A stretch of 64,000 bases of DNA, taken from positions 1,736,001 to 1,800,000 of the forward strand of contig CP136490.1 in NCBI GenBank assembly GCA_032768795.1. Reading direction: 5' to 3'. The position numbers were made by a program, and so were the translations under genes. Under the pieces are notes generated by a model. That model was not told where the DNA came from. It made no database searches and saw only the letters and a program-made list of their open reading frames with translations. Of the stretch, positions 1 through 11,356 are shown piece after piece. The number at the start of each line of letters is the position of its first letter. Position 1 is the stretch's first letter. The DNA comes from Tremella fuciformis. Its lineage: Eukaryota; Basidiomycota; Tremellomycetes; Tremellales; Tremellaceae.

Positions 1-1011
1 GACGAGGCAGAAGATGAGCACGGTGCCAACCCAGTCCATCTTGAGGAGACCGCGCCAGCCGGCGGGGAAGCCTTCGCGCTTCTCAGGGGGACGAGCGGGG
101 AGGAGGAAGAGGACGGCGGCGGCGGCAACACCACCGAAAGGCAGGTTGATCCAGAAGCACCTGCGCGTCAGCGGGGGAGGGTGCATGGTGAACAGACGTA
201 CCATCGCCAAGACACACGCTGGGTGAACACACCACCGAGAAGGGGACCGACCACGGACGAAATGACGAAGACGATACTGGGCTATCAGCAGGGTGTTTGT
301 CTCGCGGAAAGGACCGCTCACCCGAACGCCGACATGAAGGCCGCTCGTTGTTCTACTCGAGTGACGGTAGCAATGATAGCAAGACACGACACGAACATGC
401 CGCTCGACCCGATACCCTGGACGGCACGGGCGAAGATGAGGAGGTTCATCGAGTGGGAGACGGCGCAGAGCAGACTGCCGAGCTCGAAGAAGAAGATGGC
501 ACCGAGCAGCATCCACTTGGCCTTGAGCACGGTCAGGAGCTGGCCGACGAGGAGGATAAGACCACATTGAGTCACTGGGAGTCAGCTCTGTCGATGGTCG
601 ATGTGGTCGGCAGGGGGTAGCTCACGGAAGTAAGAGGTGACGATCCATGCGACCTGGTCGAAAGCGTTGAAGTTGGACACGATGACGGGGATGGCCGTGG
701 AGACGATGGACTGGTCCAATGCGAACATCTGCCTGTCAGCTTCATCTTCGGCCGTACAGTCGTAGCCGCTGTCGACTCACAAAGATGGCCAACATCATGG
801 AGAGGAAGACGAGGTAGAGCCTGGCTCCTGTGAGGAGACCCGACTCATCGTGCTCTGGCGCAACGGGCTTGTCGCCACCTGCGCTCGATGTCTTTTCGAT
901 GTCATTGGGGATGGTGGGTGCGCTAGCGCGGCTGGCCTTGGATGCGCTGCGCTGGAGCTGGACCTCTTCGTTGGACTCTTCCGCGACAAAGGTCGGGACG
1001 GACGAGTCCAT
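1..1011 (-). CDS. MFS drug:H+ antiporter, DHA2 type (3' end beyond window)
   Basis: Probable plasma-membrane multidrug or toxin efflux transporter of the 14-TM DHA2 family. Exons read on the minus strand: 1011-781, 728-626, 574-322, 276-202, 160-<1. A hydrophilic Ser/Glu-rich N-terminus of about 65 residues leads into TM1 ([11 protein letters not shown]). Exon 2 carries the DHA2 signature [12 protein letters not shown], followed by WIVTSYFLT. Exon 3 has [11 protein letters not shown], and exons 4-5 have GPLLGG, then [13 protein letters not shown]. Introns are 41-52 nt with GT..AG ends, and every phase closes. Only the N-terminal half is in the window, so substrate and integrity cannot be judged. 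DHA2 pumps often sit beside metabolite clusters, but none is visible here. Confidence 0.88.
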
Positions 1012-2209
1012 GTTGGTGGGGAATTATAGGGGTGTAGTGGTAGTGGTGAAGTCAAGTGTTGCCGCTCCTCTTCTTTGGCGGAAGAGGGCGTCGATCGGGG
1101 TTGTCAACGTGACGGGGTAGGAAACGGGGCAAGAAAGATTGAAGGGGGAAGAGGAATGTGGGAGAGGGAGGATCGTGTTATTAGGTGGTGAAAGGAGATA
1201 TAGGAATCGCTGTCGCAATGTGGACGGCAGGTAAAGGTCCGCTAACCTCTTGTGGACCCGAATTTCGAAGAGACGCGCGCGGTGGACCCGCTGGAACCCC
1301 GACCCACACCGCATGGCCGTCGGTCTCGTCTCTTCTGCTCTCATGCCTTGTAGATGGGATTCCATTTTTGTCCGAAGCCGGGGTCCCCCTTAGCGCTCGG
1401 CGGTCGTGCCTGTAATTCACCCTTTGACCCCGAGCCGCTAAACAGCCAAGTGATCTGAGATGGCAGCAGCCGGCGGGATGGAACTCTCACTAACAGAAGG
1501 GGGCCGAAATGTTAAGACGGCGGCCGAGATTTGCATATTTGCCGACCCCCTCTCTGCCAGCGAGAGACATTGACCGACGGGAAAGTGAGACGCAACAGAC
1601 AGGCCGAATGAGGCCTGGTCAAGCATACCTGTGGGATCGCCGTCGCCGTCGGTCTCCCCTTTGCCCACCTTCGGGGACGGAGATGGGGCCGAAGCTCTAG
1701 AATTGTCCACCGTCGGACACGGGGATGTTCTCATTCTGACGTGTCTCTGACAATGTATGGCGCGGTCGTGATATCATTGCTTGTCCTGTCCCACCCATGC
1801 TTGCTCCTTCATGATCAACACAGCCATAGCAAAGGAGGGTAGCCGCGTGGGTCGGGTCAAATCAGGCGCACGGTTCTCAATGCAGGCGATGCAGCAGATC
1901 TTGGCACGATGCGACGAAGGCAATTAGGCGTGTCTGATTGCTGACACGCCTAGACTGGCCGGGGCTGATTTGCTTCCGCTCGTTCTGGTCAAGCTGATGA
2001 GATTTCAGCGTCTATCACATGTTGCATAGACTCACAGCGACATGTCTGTATCTCGACAACCGCCCGGACCGCCAGTTGGAAGACCGCCATTCCGAGCTCC
2101 TCAAAATGGGTCAGTCTATTGACTTTGTCTCGTCCGACCTACCAGAACGAGCTCGTTGCTCACGGTTAGACTGGCCAGCGGTGGCTTCCCTCACCAAGCG
2201 CCGGTGACC
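1012..2209. other. Intergenic region between divergent genes
   Basis: About 1.2 kb between the starts of the DHA2 antiporter (minus) and the TCERG1-like gene (plus). ORFs of up to about 110 codons exist on both strands, but none has a recognisable motif or splice-linked partner. It probably holds both promoters and 5' UTRs. The only clear structure is the perfect hairpin at 1925-1952. Confidence 0.6.
1925..1952. repeat. Perfect 10-bp inverted repeat with 8-nt loop
   Basis: Arms TAGGCGTGTC (1925-1934) and GACACGCCTA (1943-1952) are exact reverse complements around TGATTGCT. It lies about 260 bp upstream of the TCERG1-like start and 900 bp upstream of the DHA2 start. It could be a dimeric transcription-factor site or a cruciform. 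No function can be assigned. Confidence 0.75.
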
Positions 2210-4636
2210 ATGCCAGGTTTCCCGGGGTACATGGCTCCTCCCGCTGTCATGCCCAACTTTCCCCCTCCCTTACCGCCAGGATGGTCCGAACACACTGCAC
2301 CGGACGGCCGCACCAAGTACTACTACAATTCAGAGACGAAGCAGTCGACCTACACCCGACCGTCTTTCGCGCCACTGCCTGCTGCGGCCAGTGCCAGTGC
2401 AGCTCCTACTGCCTCTGGCAGCAGTCCTGCGCCTTTGGCCAAAAAGAAGGAGAAGAAGGAGAAACCGAAAGATAGGGTACCCATACCCGGCACGACTTGG
2501 ACCAGAGTGACAACCACCGAAAGCAATGTCTTCTATTTTGAGAAAGAGTCGAAGCGGTCGGAGTGGACGGTCCCCGACGAGATCAAAGAAGCTGTGGAAG
2601 CGCTCGAGGCAGAAGAAAAGTCCAAGAAGGAGGAAGAGGCGAGATTGGCAAAGGAGAAGGAAGAAGAGGAACGGCTCGAACGGCTAAGAGAACAAGAGCG
2701 AGTTCGCGCAGAAGTAGAAGAGGAGAGAAAACGCAAAGCGGCAGCCGCCGCTGCTGCGGCTGAGCGTAAGAGGAAAGAAAGGGAAGACCAGGCCAGCGCG
2801 GAAGAACAGCCGCCCTCGAAAGTACCGAAAGCCGAGGGATCTCAAGGTGATGCAGAGGAGATTGGGGAGGAGGCCGAGTATGCGCCGGTGGACGAGGAAG
2901 ACGAGGAGGCGTGGCAGCGAGCCGTGGCGGCAGAATTTGCAGAGGCTGATGCGCTTGCCAAAGCCACTGCTGAGAAGGAAAAGGAAGAGGCTGAGCTGGC
3001 CGAGGAGGAAGCTGCCAAGAAGGTGTTTGCTGTGCCGGAGAAAGTGTCTGTATCGCTCGAGGAAGGCAGGGCGTTGTTCAAGGTGTGTCCCTTTCTCCCA
3101 CTGGCGCATGGATCTGCGAGGCTGACTACAGGCTCTTCTGTACGAAAAGGACATATCGCCTTTCGCTCCATGGGACCAATCCCTCCCGCTTTTCATCAAT
3201 GATCCTCGTTATGTTCTCCTTTCGTCCATCAAAGACAGGAGAGAGGTCTTCGAGGAGTACTGCCGTGATGTCGGCCGTGCGCGACGGCTCAACAAGGGCG
3301 CCGGCGCGGTAAAGAATGACGAGAAGAAGGTCGATCCCGAGCGCGATTACAAGGCGTTGATGCGAGAGGAAGTGAACAGCACACGTACGAGGTGGGATGA
3401 CTTTCGCAAGAAATGGAAGAAGGACAGGCGATTCTACAACTATGGACGGGATGATCGAGACAGGGAGAAGCTTTTCAAGACTCATCTTCGCGAGCTGGGC
3501 GAGCGTAAGCCCGTTCACGTGGATCCGCCTTGCGTGCTGACGGTGTAGGCAAGCGCGCCGATGCCCAACGGGCGGAGCAAGACTTCTTTGACCTCCTCAA
3601 GGAGAACGACAAGATCACCTCCTCATCCGCGTGGTCGGATATTAAGCGGTCCATGTCGCACGACCCGCGATACGACGCTGTCGGCTCCTCTTCTCTGCGC
3701 GAGGAGCTTTTCAACACCTACCTGAAGAACCTGTCGAGTAGCAGTACCTCCTCCCACGAAACACCTGAGCAAGCTGCGGAGCGGAAACTGGCCGAACGGA
3801 AAGCAAAACAGGAGGCATCCCTTCGCGAGCGCGAGGCGAGAGTGCGCGAAGAGCAGTCTCGTGTGGTGGAAGAGACGAACAAATCTCGTCTAGGCGCCGG
3901 GAAGGCAGAGGCCGAACGGCTCTTTGGCTCCCTTCTCGTCGACCAGGTCAGAGATGCCGAGACGACTTGGGAGTCCGCCGTCTCCTACCTCTCGCAAGAC
4001 CCGCGCTTCTCGCACCCCGCCTTGCGGCCATTCGACAAGCAGCGCCTGTTCTCCGAGCACCTCGGTCGTCTTGGCGCGAAACGCTCAAACGCCCTACACA
4101 ACCTTTTCCAGCAACACGCACCTGCCCTCGATACGCCATTCGACAGCGTCTACGACGTGCTCATCGAGGATCCAGTTGTGAAGCGGCTCAACCTTGATCC
4201 TCAAGGCTTGGAAGACAGATGGAACGCCTGGAAACGCACAAGAGAATCCGAGGCTCGCGTGGAGTTTGACACCATGTTGGGCGAGAATAGCTTTGTGGAG
4301 TTCTGGGGCCGGATGAGGAAGAAGCAGGTCGACGCGGAGGCGGAGAAGATTAAAGACGAGGAAATGATGCCGGATGAGGAGGACGACAGTGGACTCAAGA
4401 ATGTGCGCGAGCTCGCTCAGCAGATCGACCTGGATGAGATCAAGGCGGTCCTACGGGTGCGTCTCCCCTCACCAGCTTCGCATTCAGCTGACGAGCAGCG
4501 CGATAAGCGGTATCGCCAATTCGATCATATTCCTGAAGTGCGAGAACAGTGGCTGAGAGATTACCTGGCGAATCTCGAAGCTGCCAGCGGGAGTCAGACG
4601 GTGCACAATGTCGGCCTTGGCAGGGTCCCTCATTGA
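2210..4636 (+). CDS. WW/FF-domain protein, TCERG1 (CA150)/URN1 family
   Basis: Nuclear protein expected to couple transcription elongation to pre-mRNA splicing. Exons 2210-3082, 3132-3504, 3549-4456, 4499-4636 give 763 aa. The first WW domain starts at W25 (PPGWSEHTAPDGRTKYYYN) and is followed by an Ala/Pro/Lys linker. The second starts near W97 in PIPGTTW, the context of TCERG1 WW3. Residues about 140-290 are a highly charged Glu/Arg/Ala coiled coil. From about 292 there are consecutive FF domains (ALLYEKDISPFAPW, then DPRY and REKLF motifs). The last intron (42 nt) keeps the frame, so unspliced RNA would also be open; removal restores an FF helix (LRRDKRYRQF). I chose M19 of the longer ORF as start because CCACC-like context and family spacing favour it. 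Confidence 0.87.
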
Positions 4637-4765
4637 CCCAGACATACAGCATGAGCTTGCAAGGTATATATGCATGGAAACGATGCGGGAATACAGAATG
4701 GACGGGTGGTGGCACGTGCAGGGTATGGTCTTATGCGGGTATGACATGATACGGTATGCTCAGGC

Positions 4766-6251
4766 TCAGCGCCCGAGCGGTAAAGGGCGAGCAGAGCTGA
4801 ATACGGGTAAGAGCAGCGAAGAGAAGAGGTCGGTCTCGTATTCGACCCAACGCCGGGGTGGCGGATCACGAAACACCGGCGTAGCTTTTGCTGGCATGGT
4901 GTGGCGACGCAAGGGAGAGGGTGGAGAGGGAGGCTCGTCAGGAGGAGGGGGAGGCGGGGGCGGGGGACATGGGGGCGCCGCAGGCGGTGAAGGTGGTTCA
5001 GGTGGCGATGAAACAGGAGCAGAGACTGAAGAAGGGGAGGGCGAATGGTCGGAGGCTGTTCTGCCGGTTTTCACAGCCTTGTCCGCATGGGGCAGGGGGC
5101 GGGTGACGAGGGTGATGGGCGAGGGCGGCACCTTCTCAATATCATTGCTCGTATCGTATTCGACACTTTCCACTGTGACGGACGACTCGGTAAGATGTAC
5201 CCGTGTGGTTGTAGAATCCTCATCTGCTGCAGGTGACCCAAGACCGCCGTACACCTCCAGCAGGTCATCGTCGCTGTCAGCCGAGGCATCATCGAAGAGG
5301 CTCTGTTTGATACGCCAGTAGACCACGTCCATTGCGTCTGGTCTTCAGCTCGGGCCGGCAGTGCGCTCAGCTGGCCTGACCGTATGTAGTGTGATATCCT
5401 GGTGGGTAGCCCCATATGCTCATCCTCTCCAGCCAGGGCCACAGGCGGCGTCTTCTGCTTACGCGCATAAAAGCCTGATGTATAGCCGCTTCCCGCGGGT
5501 CATCTTCTTCATCTTCATCGTCTCGCCAAAAGACCGCAGCGCCAAGTTCGTCGCTGACCTTGTTTGGGCGTAAGCGCGCGGCAAGTCGCAATCGGCGCTC
5601 CGTGTCTTCCTCGTCGTATACGTGACTATGATATGCCGCCAGCGCATAATCCGGCACGGCGAGCTCTTGGACTTCGAGCTGTCGCTGTCGAGAGGCGGAC
5701 AGGAGCGCATAGTCTTTTGGCAAAGGACAAGACTGCGCCCGATGCCCCTTTTGTCGACAGTTCCAGCAGATGACATCGTCTGCGAGAGTAGGCCTCGGGT
5801 CGTCTGCGCTCGGTCCCGATTGCAAGGGCACAGCAGAAGCCGTACGGTAGTACGAGATGGCCCTTTCGGCCTGCCCGTCCTCGGTGCGATTTGGGTCGAT
5901 CTCGTATTCGATACAGTTCACGGGTATGATGTCGCTCCCCACCGCCACCGACGAGCAAGAGTGGAATGTCTTGAGAAGGATATCAGAGTACCTCTCGGCC
6001 TCCTCTGCAGTGAGTTCTCGGTCGGAGGGTATGGGCGCTCCACGAGCTGTGAGCTCGAAGAAGCTCTTTCCGACCGCCCGGCGCCACGGCGGCAGCACAT
6101 CCTCGAATGACGGGGCAGATTCGACCTCGGACGGCTTGTCTGGCGATGTTGCAGCAGTCGTAGACGGCCTGAAGGCCCTCAGGACCGGTCGGTAGGGGAC
6201 GAAGTCGATTTCTCCTCCGTTTGAGTCGCGCTCATCCTTACGCGCTTCCAT
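4766..6251 (-). CDS. CCHC zinc-knuckle protein with PSP-like segment (ZCCHC8-like)
   Basis: Likely nuclear RNA-binding protein. Exons 6251-5381 and 5337-4766 (43-nt intron) encode 480 aa. A single zinc knuckle is visible: C162-x2-C165-x4-H170-x4-C175. Near residue 285 is a short segment with WGYPPGYH, resembling the PSP motif (YPPGW) of ZCCHC8 and SF3B2 partners. ZCCHC8 works in the NEXT nuclear exosome complex, so that role is inferred. The second exon is acidic, then proline-rich with a run of nine prolines. It ends with a conserved-looking segment RRWVEYETDLF followed by Leu/Pro residues. It converges on the TCERG1-like gene. Its start codon lies 73 bp inside the upstream glutaredoxin-like ORF on the same strand, so the true start or a read-through mRNA needs testing. 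Confidence 0.72.
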
Positions 6252-6576
6252 TCCTCCAATACCCTCGTCAGCTCCTCCCTCTGGATGCGGTGCTTCTGCA
6301 CGCGCTTCCCCTCGAGATGCAGTACGGGCTGCAAGTCAGTCCCCCTCGTCGTCGCCTGTCAGATCTGCTCACAATGTCGTACTGGTACAGCCTCCTCCAC
6401 TTCTTGACCTCACGCTCGTCAGCCCCAGCGGGGGGCGAGCGGATGTTCCAGTACTCCAAGTCAAACGGGTGTGTCCGGCGCAGGACAGCTAGCTCTTCCT
6501 TGGCCACTTCGCACAGGGAACATTCCTTGCCTCCGGTGTAGAGTGTGAGGCGAGGTAAGGGTATGCGAGGCGGCAT
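6179..6576 (-). CDS. Glutaredoxin-like (DUF836) thioredoxin-fold protein
   Basis: Small redox-type protein of the YDR286C/C5orf63 family, role unknown. Exons 6576-6373 and 6328-6179 (44-nt intron) give 117 aa. It begins with beta-strand LTLYTGGKECSLC, placing a CxxC pair at C19 and C22. The thioredoxin-fold cis-proline follows in YDIPVLHLEGK, and the C-terminal helix (ELTRVLEEW) completes the usual small domain. The last about 20 codons overlap the start of the zinc-knuckle gene in another frame. It is divergent from the Rad60-like gene with about 380 bp between starts. Confidence 0.78.
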
Positions 6577-6953
6577 AGTCCTCGAACAAAAGACAAATGT
6601 CGAGTGAATCTGACATGGATTTCATCAGTCCTGAGGAGAGATCACGGGCGGTGCCTGGCCTGAAAGAAGCCGAAGTCCGGTGGCCAAAAGAAGACAGCAG
6701 TTGACGCGACCTTTCGCGTTGCATTTACCTCGTACTCGAGTACTGGTCAATCAATCTTGCCAGTCACGAGAGCTGTTCTCGTAGCCTGAAGCAAGGCGTC
6801 CCGACCGGCTGTGACCGTCCGCAGGCTGTTAAGGGCGCAGTCATCGGGCGTCCTAGCCTCGATATCCTTTCACTGTCTATCGCTCCGACTTTCGCATCTC
6901 AATTGTCATGTCAGCCCCTTAGCCTCTCGCAACTTCAACCGCCTAGCTTTCTC
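6577..6953. promoter_or_regulatory. Divergent promoter region
   Basis: 377 bp between the starts of the glutaredoxin-like gene (minus) and the Rad60-like gene (plus). Pyrimidine-rich stretches precede the plus start. No distinct operator or TATA box was recognised. Confidence 0.4.
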
Positions 6954-8345
6954 ATGTCGGACGACGAGGACGACGCTGACTTCTTCACGGCTAAGCGGCG
7001 ACCGCACGCCGTACGTGTGCCATGTAAGTGTGGCACCACGAGAACTCCACGCTGACAGGCAGCGCCGCCAAGGCAGAAGACTCCAGAGGCTCCCAGTGAC
7101 GAGTCAGAGGGCGAGGGAGCGAAGAAGAAACGCAAGAGGACAACGTCGAAGCGTTCGAAGCCGAGCCTACCGGGATGGACTCGGCGGGACAAACGCTCGG
7201 TCGGGCGGGGCAGCACGGAAGAGAGGCGAAGTGCGAGTGCTAGCGCCAATGCCAGTCGGCTCGACCCAATGTCAGCTACTTCCCACTTGGACCCGAATGG
7301 CTCAGAGTCACAGCTGATGATCAGAGTCATCGGCGACTCGGATGATGAATCCATTCGAGCGTCCTCGCCGAAGAAGCGGACTCGGAAGAGGACGATTGAC
7401 ATCACGCCGCCCCCAGAGCTGTCGGCGGCGAAGAAGGCCGAGCTGCAGGAAGCGACCAGGTATGCCCGGGTCCCTTCCGCCCAGAAATTCTGGCTGACGT
7501 GATCAGACTTTGGTACGAGGGGTTGCGAGAAGTAGCTGAAGAGGAGAGCGGACCGCCTCTTGCAGCCATTCCCGAGGCGGAACCGGAGCGAGAACCCATC
7601 GTCGAGCCGATCCGTATCAACGTCAAGATGGCAGCGGATCCAGCTCGACTGAGCGGCAGCAATCGAGCATTCAGGGAATGGACCAAGCAGCGTGTCTTCA
7701 CGGTATGCAGGGTCGGTGTCTGACCTCTGGCCCTCTGTGTTCGCTGATGGGGACAGCGACAGCCTCTGCGCAATCTTGTCCACACTTTGGCCGATAGGAT
7801 CGCCAAGCAACCAGAAGATATCGTCCTGGTACACAACGGTTCCAAGATCCTCAGCTTCCTTCTGAGCCCCGCGGCCCTCGGCATCAATGATGATGGCGAT
7901 CTCAGTGAGCTCAGGGCGTCTTTCAATAGACTGGGCTGACCATGTAGTTGGGTACGAAAAGTCGCTCTGGGACAAAATGGAGGCGGAACGGCGGAAACGC
8001 CTCGCTGACGAGCTCGTCGATGTCAACCTGGTATCGTCCTCGCCTGACACTGAAGCCAATGGCGAGTCGGCACTTCCCAAAGCGCCTTCGCCGCCTCCTG
8101 AACCCCAACGCAAGAAGACGCGCATCGTTCTGTCTGGCGAAGAGAGGCAGGTTCCGGCTAGTATCGACACCAACGTCACGGCTCAGCAGTTATGCAAGTG
8201 GTATTGCTCCAAGATGGGATGGGCCATATCAGTTGCCGAGACACTCAAGCTGTCATTCGATGGGGAAGATGTTCCTCCGAATGCTCGAGTGCTGGAAGAG
8301 CTCGATGTTGAGGACGGAGACTTGATCGAGGTGCACAAGCGCTGA
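6954..8345 (+). CDS. SUMO-like-domain protein, Rad60/Esc2/NIP45 family
   Basis: Probable genome-stability factor that mimics SUMO to guide SUMO ligases or Smc5/6. Exons 6954-7010, 7059-7459, 7507-7702, 7757-7904, 7948-8345 give 399 aa with all phases closing. The N-terminus is acidic (MSDDEDDADFF) and is followed by a Lys/Arg-rich nuclear segment. There are two SUMO-like units. The first follows RINVKMAADP and contains LADRIAKQPEDIVLVHNG. The second is at the C-terminus, from SGEERQVPASI to DVEDGDLIEVHKR, and is the better preserved. Two tandem SUMO-like domains after a basic region is the Rad60/Esc2 layout. A SIM cannot be assigned confidently by eye. Confidence 0.82.
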
Positions 8346-8493
8346 GCACCAAGAAGCATCTAAGCAAGGAGGGTATAGGGGATCATCGCTCATAGTTGTA
8401 CAATCTCACATGCATCTGGGTCAGTTGGGCAAAGTAAGGCCACAACGTCAGGTGTTCCTACTATGCGATACATGATACATGGATAGGGAGGAA

Positions 8494-10502
8494 TCATGGC
8501 CCTTCTGGCGGCAACTTGATCTGTCCCTCACTTCTACTTTGCGCCCTGAAAAGATCCCACCATCCGCTGCTCCACCTCTTCCGCCGCTTCTTACTTGCCT
8601 CCTCGGCATCCTGCCACCCGGCCAGATCCCTCTCGCCCTCATTCTCACCAGAGACCCTCGGTGCACCATCCGCATCTACTTCGTGACTGCTACGCGTGGG
8701 GGAGAACACCCCTCCGCCGTGACCGCCCATGATCCCCGCCAAGCCCGCAGATGTCTCGCTCCGACTCCGTCCCCTTCCGTGCCCATGATGCCCGCTCATG
8801 CTGCTTGACCGAAGCACGAAACCTGGACTGGCCGCACCGAGACCGATACTGAACCCTGTCGGTGCGCCGTGTGGTGCCAGATCCGGGATGAGTGTGCCGT
8901 ATCGCGGACCATGGCGTCTGGCCGCGCCGCGGGGCGACCAGGGGTTGGAGGGCGAGGGCGGTACGTCGGACCCGTCCAGCAGTCCTGAGCCAGATGACAG
9001 CGTTGGAGTGCGCGGCTGGTGGTAGACCAAGGGGTTTGTAGGCGAGTCCGGTGCTTCGGATATGGGCGAGTCGTGCACTTCTCGGGGCGAAAGAAGCGAC
9101 GCGGTCTCGGACAGCTCGTCCTCCACCCAAGTGCCGACATCGACTGCTTGACCGGGCTGGATGGCAGAGACAACCCAGACACCGATAAGCAGGACTAGAA
9201 CACCGATCGAGACGAGTGCTATTTGATATGGCGCAAGTCGTCCGAACTGGTCGTAGAAGACGAGCCCATCTGAGATTAGGACTGGTCTCTCCGAGATGGC
9301 GCTGGCCCTCACCAAAGATGGAAGACAGGTTGAAAAAGCAGAATGCAAGAGGACAGATCAGCGCCGGACTGGCGAAAGTCAAGCTGTAGTTGAGGTAGAC
9401 GAGCTGAAGCACTGCCCCGACTCCGAGACCAACGACCAAGAACCAGCTCTGCGCACGAACGAATTGGTTCTCGCCCTTGCCAGTGCGGTAGTGATCGATA
9501 GTGATGATCAGTAGCTCGACGGCTGCTTTGGCCAAAACAAGGCTCATCCCACTGAGAGCCCCTGACGCCGCCGCGAATGACAATCCTGTGAGGGTCATGG
9601 TACGCTGCTGAGCCTCCGTGAGGACGGGCACGTCCATTGAAGGCGAGACTGGCGGAATTGAGATGCTGAGTGAAGGTGCTTTGGTGGAAAAGTGTACGTG
9701 CTTGGTCGGATCCTCCTGTGACGCAGACAGCGGTGGATTGGCATTCGAGGGATGGTTGGCCGGATGCGCAACGCGATCGGTGGCGACTGGTGAGGACCAC
9801 CGGCGAGACGTGCCGCCTCGCGGACGAAATGGGATTGGAGGGGGCGAATAGGGAGAGGCATAGTTGCTGGGTTGCGATGTAGGGGAAGGAGTGGTATCCT
9901 CTCTCTCGACCAAACGTATGCGACCAGTTCTTGGGCCGTATATTTGTCTGTTGAGTGTCCATGCTGCGAAGTGAGCCTGCTGTCAGTGAATTTGACCATG
10001 CGTGATGGCGGTAGCTGACCCCTAGCAAGACGGCCAGAGTGATGACGCCAATGATGGTGAAGAAGGCGACGAAGGAGGGTCGCCCGAAGAGTATCAACAG
10101 CTCGTCCAACCCATGCTCTTCTTCCGGCACCACACCAAACACAGCAATCAAGACTGCTCCGATGGCCACCAAGGCCGTCCCGCCCGCACTCGCCACGCCA
10201 AATGTGTCGCCGAGAATGGCCCTGGCCAGCAGGGCATTGAAGATGAGCGAGACCGCGCCGAGAGGTGCGAGTATGACGATCGGCAGTGCATCCAGCTGGA
10301 ATATGGTTGAGAAGACGTTCGAGGTGATGTAGATGCCGAACCCGAGCAACCAGAGTGGGCGTCGGATCGGGCGGCGGCGGTGAGCCAGTGGTTTGGCCTC
10401 ATCGAGCAGGTGTGACTTGCGTTGAATGGTCAGACCTAGGGACTGCACGAACGACGACAAGAGGCCGACGATGATGGCTGCAGCCACAGATATCCCAGGC
10501 AT
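8494..10502 (-). CDS. NIPA-type (DUF803) magnesium transporter
   Basis: Predicted membrane Mg2+ carrier of the NIPA/DMT superfamily. Exons 10502-10020, 9976-9313, 9269-8494 (43-nt introns) give 640 aa. Exon 1 starts with a TM helix (ISVAAAIIVGLLSSFVQSLG), then NVFSTIFQLDALPIVILAPLG, a typical DUF803 TM3-4. Further helices follow in exons 2 and 3, ending with QIALVSIGVLVLLIGVWVVS. Two long insertions are unusual against about 350-aa NIPA proteins: a Pro/Ser-rich cytosolic loop of about 100 aa at the start of exon 2, and a C-terminal tail of about 230 aa rich in Ser, Gly and Arg. The 5' splice site of intron 1 fits only with acceptor CAG at 9977. Confidence 0.86.
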
Positions 10503-11020
10503 GCTGCAGTCGCCATGAGTCGGGAGCTGTGAGATGAAGCAGGCAATTGATGAATAGGAAATACGGTTGCGGGTCGCGGGTCGTAAAGGAAGGTAGTCGA
10601 GGGGGGCGGCAATGGCGAGGTCAAAGGACGCCCATCGTTGTCGCTGAACAGGTCATCCACGCCCAACACATGCGGTAGTGTGCGAGCAGGACACGAACAG
10701 CTTGAGGATGGAGACAATATGATATGTATATGACCTGAAATCAAGGTTCAAGTTGGCCAGAACCGCAGCTTCACTCCGGCCGGAATCTGCCTGAACGCGT
10801 TTCTCGATTCTTGGCGTTCACATGTCATCCGCAAAATCACAAGAGACCGATCCGAGGCTGACAGCTGCGACAGCTGCCAGCTCTGCCCTCCAAGCGGCAG
10901 AGGAATCTTCAAGCTGAATGGAACCGCTAAATATTTACTGCTGCATGCCATCATCTTCGTCCCCTTCTCCGCCGGTTGACTCCACAAAGTCCTTCGATCG
11001 CCACCCGTTGGGCTCATCGC
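10503..11020. other. Intergenic region
   Basis: About 520 bp upstream of the NIPA gene and downstream of the small gene at 11021. A minus-strand ORF (10748-11017) is open, but it has no start context, splice partner or recognisable motif. I see nothing else. Confidence 0.5.
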
Positions 11021-11356
11021 TCAAGTATCGGCAGCATTGGCGGCACCCTGCCCGCTACCTACCGACTCTCCCTTGTCGATCTTGGCCTGCGTGAACTGCT
11101 CGTGCATGTCTCGCGACGCTCGATCCTTCTCTCGCTTGTTATCGGCTACATCGCCCTGATGGCGACCTTCGGACGGCACATCGCGGTTGGCGATGCCGTG
11201 CTCGGCTTGAAGCGAGGTGTCAATCGTTTCCTACAGGTTCAGTGATCCTATCGAGTTGACGTTTCAGATTCCCGCAGAGGACCACTCCTGTGCGCGCCAA
11301 AAGCCGGTCCTTAGAGTGGTCGCGGTCAACCAGATACTCACGTTGCGCTTGCTCAT
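11021..11356 (-). CDS. Small hydrophilic protein, 74 aa, unrecognised
   Basis: Exons 11356-11342 (only MSKRN) and 11230-11021, joined by a 111-nt intron (GTGAGT...TGTAG), give 74 aa. The first coding exon is just 15 nt, so a simple ORF scan misses the gene. The product is very hydrophilic, rich in Asp, Glu, Lys, Arg, Gln and Gly, with no Cys, Trp or membrane segment. It contains a likely amphipathic helix (DNKREKDRASRDMHEQF). That composition resembles small stress- or desiccation-associated proteins, but I do not recognise a family. Splice signals are strong, and the frame is open from the second exon to TGA. The opposite strand also has an 89-codon ORF, which is a competing reading. Confidence 0.5.

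Noticed and set aside
6935..8179. 414-codon minus-strand ORF
   Set aside because: It is the antisense of the Rad60/Esc2-like gene, whose exons match a known family on the plus strand.
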